A DNA stretch of 6,535 bases, taken from contig RFXE01000106.1 in the NCBI GenBank assembly GCA_009921785.1, forward strand, positions 1 through 6,535, in the 5' to 3' direction. Below the pieces are notes generated by a model. It was given only the letters and a program-made list of their open reading frames with translations. It made no database searches and was not told where the DNA came from. The stretch is from Alphaproteobacteria bacterium. GTDB taxonomy: Bacteria; Pseudomonadota; Alphaproteobacteria; Rhizobiales; Beijerinckiaceae. Numbering within the stretch: position 1 is the stretch's first letter; the number at the start of each line of letters is the position of its first letter. The position numbers were made by a program, and so were the translations under genes. This document shows positions 6,399 to 6,535 of this stretch, piece by piece.

Positions 6399-6535
6399 AT
6401 GACAGGCCCCAAACCGCCCTATGTGACCCATGCCGATCTGGCGCTTTGCCGCGCGATGATTCGCGAAGGGTCGAAGACATTCTACACAAGCTCGAAACTC
6501 TTCCCGCGTCGCATTCGGGACGCCTCGCGCGCGCT
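6399..6535 (+). CDS. crtB: Phytoene synthase (CrtB-like), N-terminal part
   Basis: The frame from ATG 6399 stays open to the right edge, giving 45 codons of an incomplete gene. The segment DLALCRAMIREGSKTFYTSS (residues 13-32), followed by KLFPRRIRDASRA (33-45), matches the first conserved region of the phytoene/squalene-synthase family, where Ser-Lys-x-Phe and a Leu-Phe/Leu-Pro-x-x-x-Arg motif precede the first Asp-rich site (not reached here). CrtB condenses two geranylgeranyl diphosphates head to head to phytoene, the substrate of CrtI, and crtI and crtB are commonly neighbours. A squalene or dehydrosqualene synthase-type relative (HpnC, HpnD or CrtM) would start similarly and cannot be excluded from 45 residues, but the nearby CrtI favours CrtB. 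The sequence runs off the window, so it is partial here and not necessarily broken. Confidence 0.8.
   Translation, partial: MTGPKPPYVTHADLALCRAMIREGSKTFYTSSKLFPRRIRDASRA

Noticed and set aside
6241..6489. - strand open frame crossing the end of the ATP-grasp gene and the CrtB start
   Set aside because: It is opposite two supported coding regions and its translation resembles no family.
1..6535. CRISPR arrays, tRNA or rRNA genes, insertion sequences, long direct repeats
   Set aside because: Reading both strands showed none; nearly the whole window is covered by supported coding sequence.

Overview
The window looks like an alphaproteobacterial chromosome with moderate GC content. The main clue is a full-length DUF3422 protein, a family I know chiefly from Alphaproteobacteria. 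Genes are tightly packed, with 4-nt start/stop overlaps. The gene content points to a carotenoid biosynthesis locus. It probably sits at the edge of a photosynthesis gene cluster, because the truncated gene at the left edge has the C-terminus of an alpha/beta hydrolase resembling BchO, the protein encoded beside the magnesium-chelatase genes in purple bacteria. That phototrophy link is inference, since no undisputed bacteriochlorophyll gene is inside the window.

Layout: (1) 1-201, + strand, 3' end of a BchO-like alpha/beta hydrolase. (2) 198-1481, +, DUF3422 protein with a long helical middle and two C-terminal membrane helices. (3) 1478-2974, +, CrtI-type phytoene desaturase. These three form a run with ATGA and GTGA overlaps. 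(4) 2978-3733, - strand, a roughly seven-helix DUF2306-like membrane protein that converges on crtI with almost no gap. (5) 3734-3837, a divergent intergenic region carrying nested inverted repeats. (6) 3838-5199, +, a complete cytochrome P450 with GTG start. (7) 5196-6365, +, an ATP-grasp ligase overlapping the P450 by 4 nt. (8) 6399 to the right edge, +, the N-terminus of a phytoene/squalene-synthase family protein, most likely CrtB.

Working model: CrtB makes phytoene and CrtI desaturates it. The P450 and the ATP-grasp enzyme lie between crtI and crtB, in one apparent operon with crtB, and are good candidates for carotenoid tailoring. One possible sequence is oxidation to a hydroxyl or carboxyl group, followed by ATP-dependent ligation of a carboxylate to an amine or other nucleophile. 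I know of no characterised carotenoid pathway that uses an ATP-grasp ligase, so this P450/ATP-grasp pair is the most promising candidate here for something undescribed. The roles of the DUF2306-like and DUF3422 proteins are unknown.
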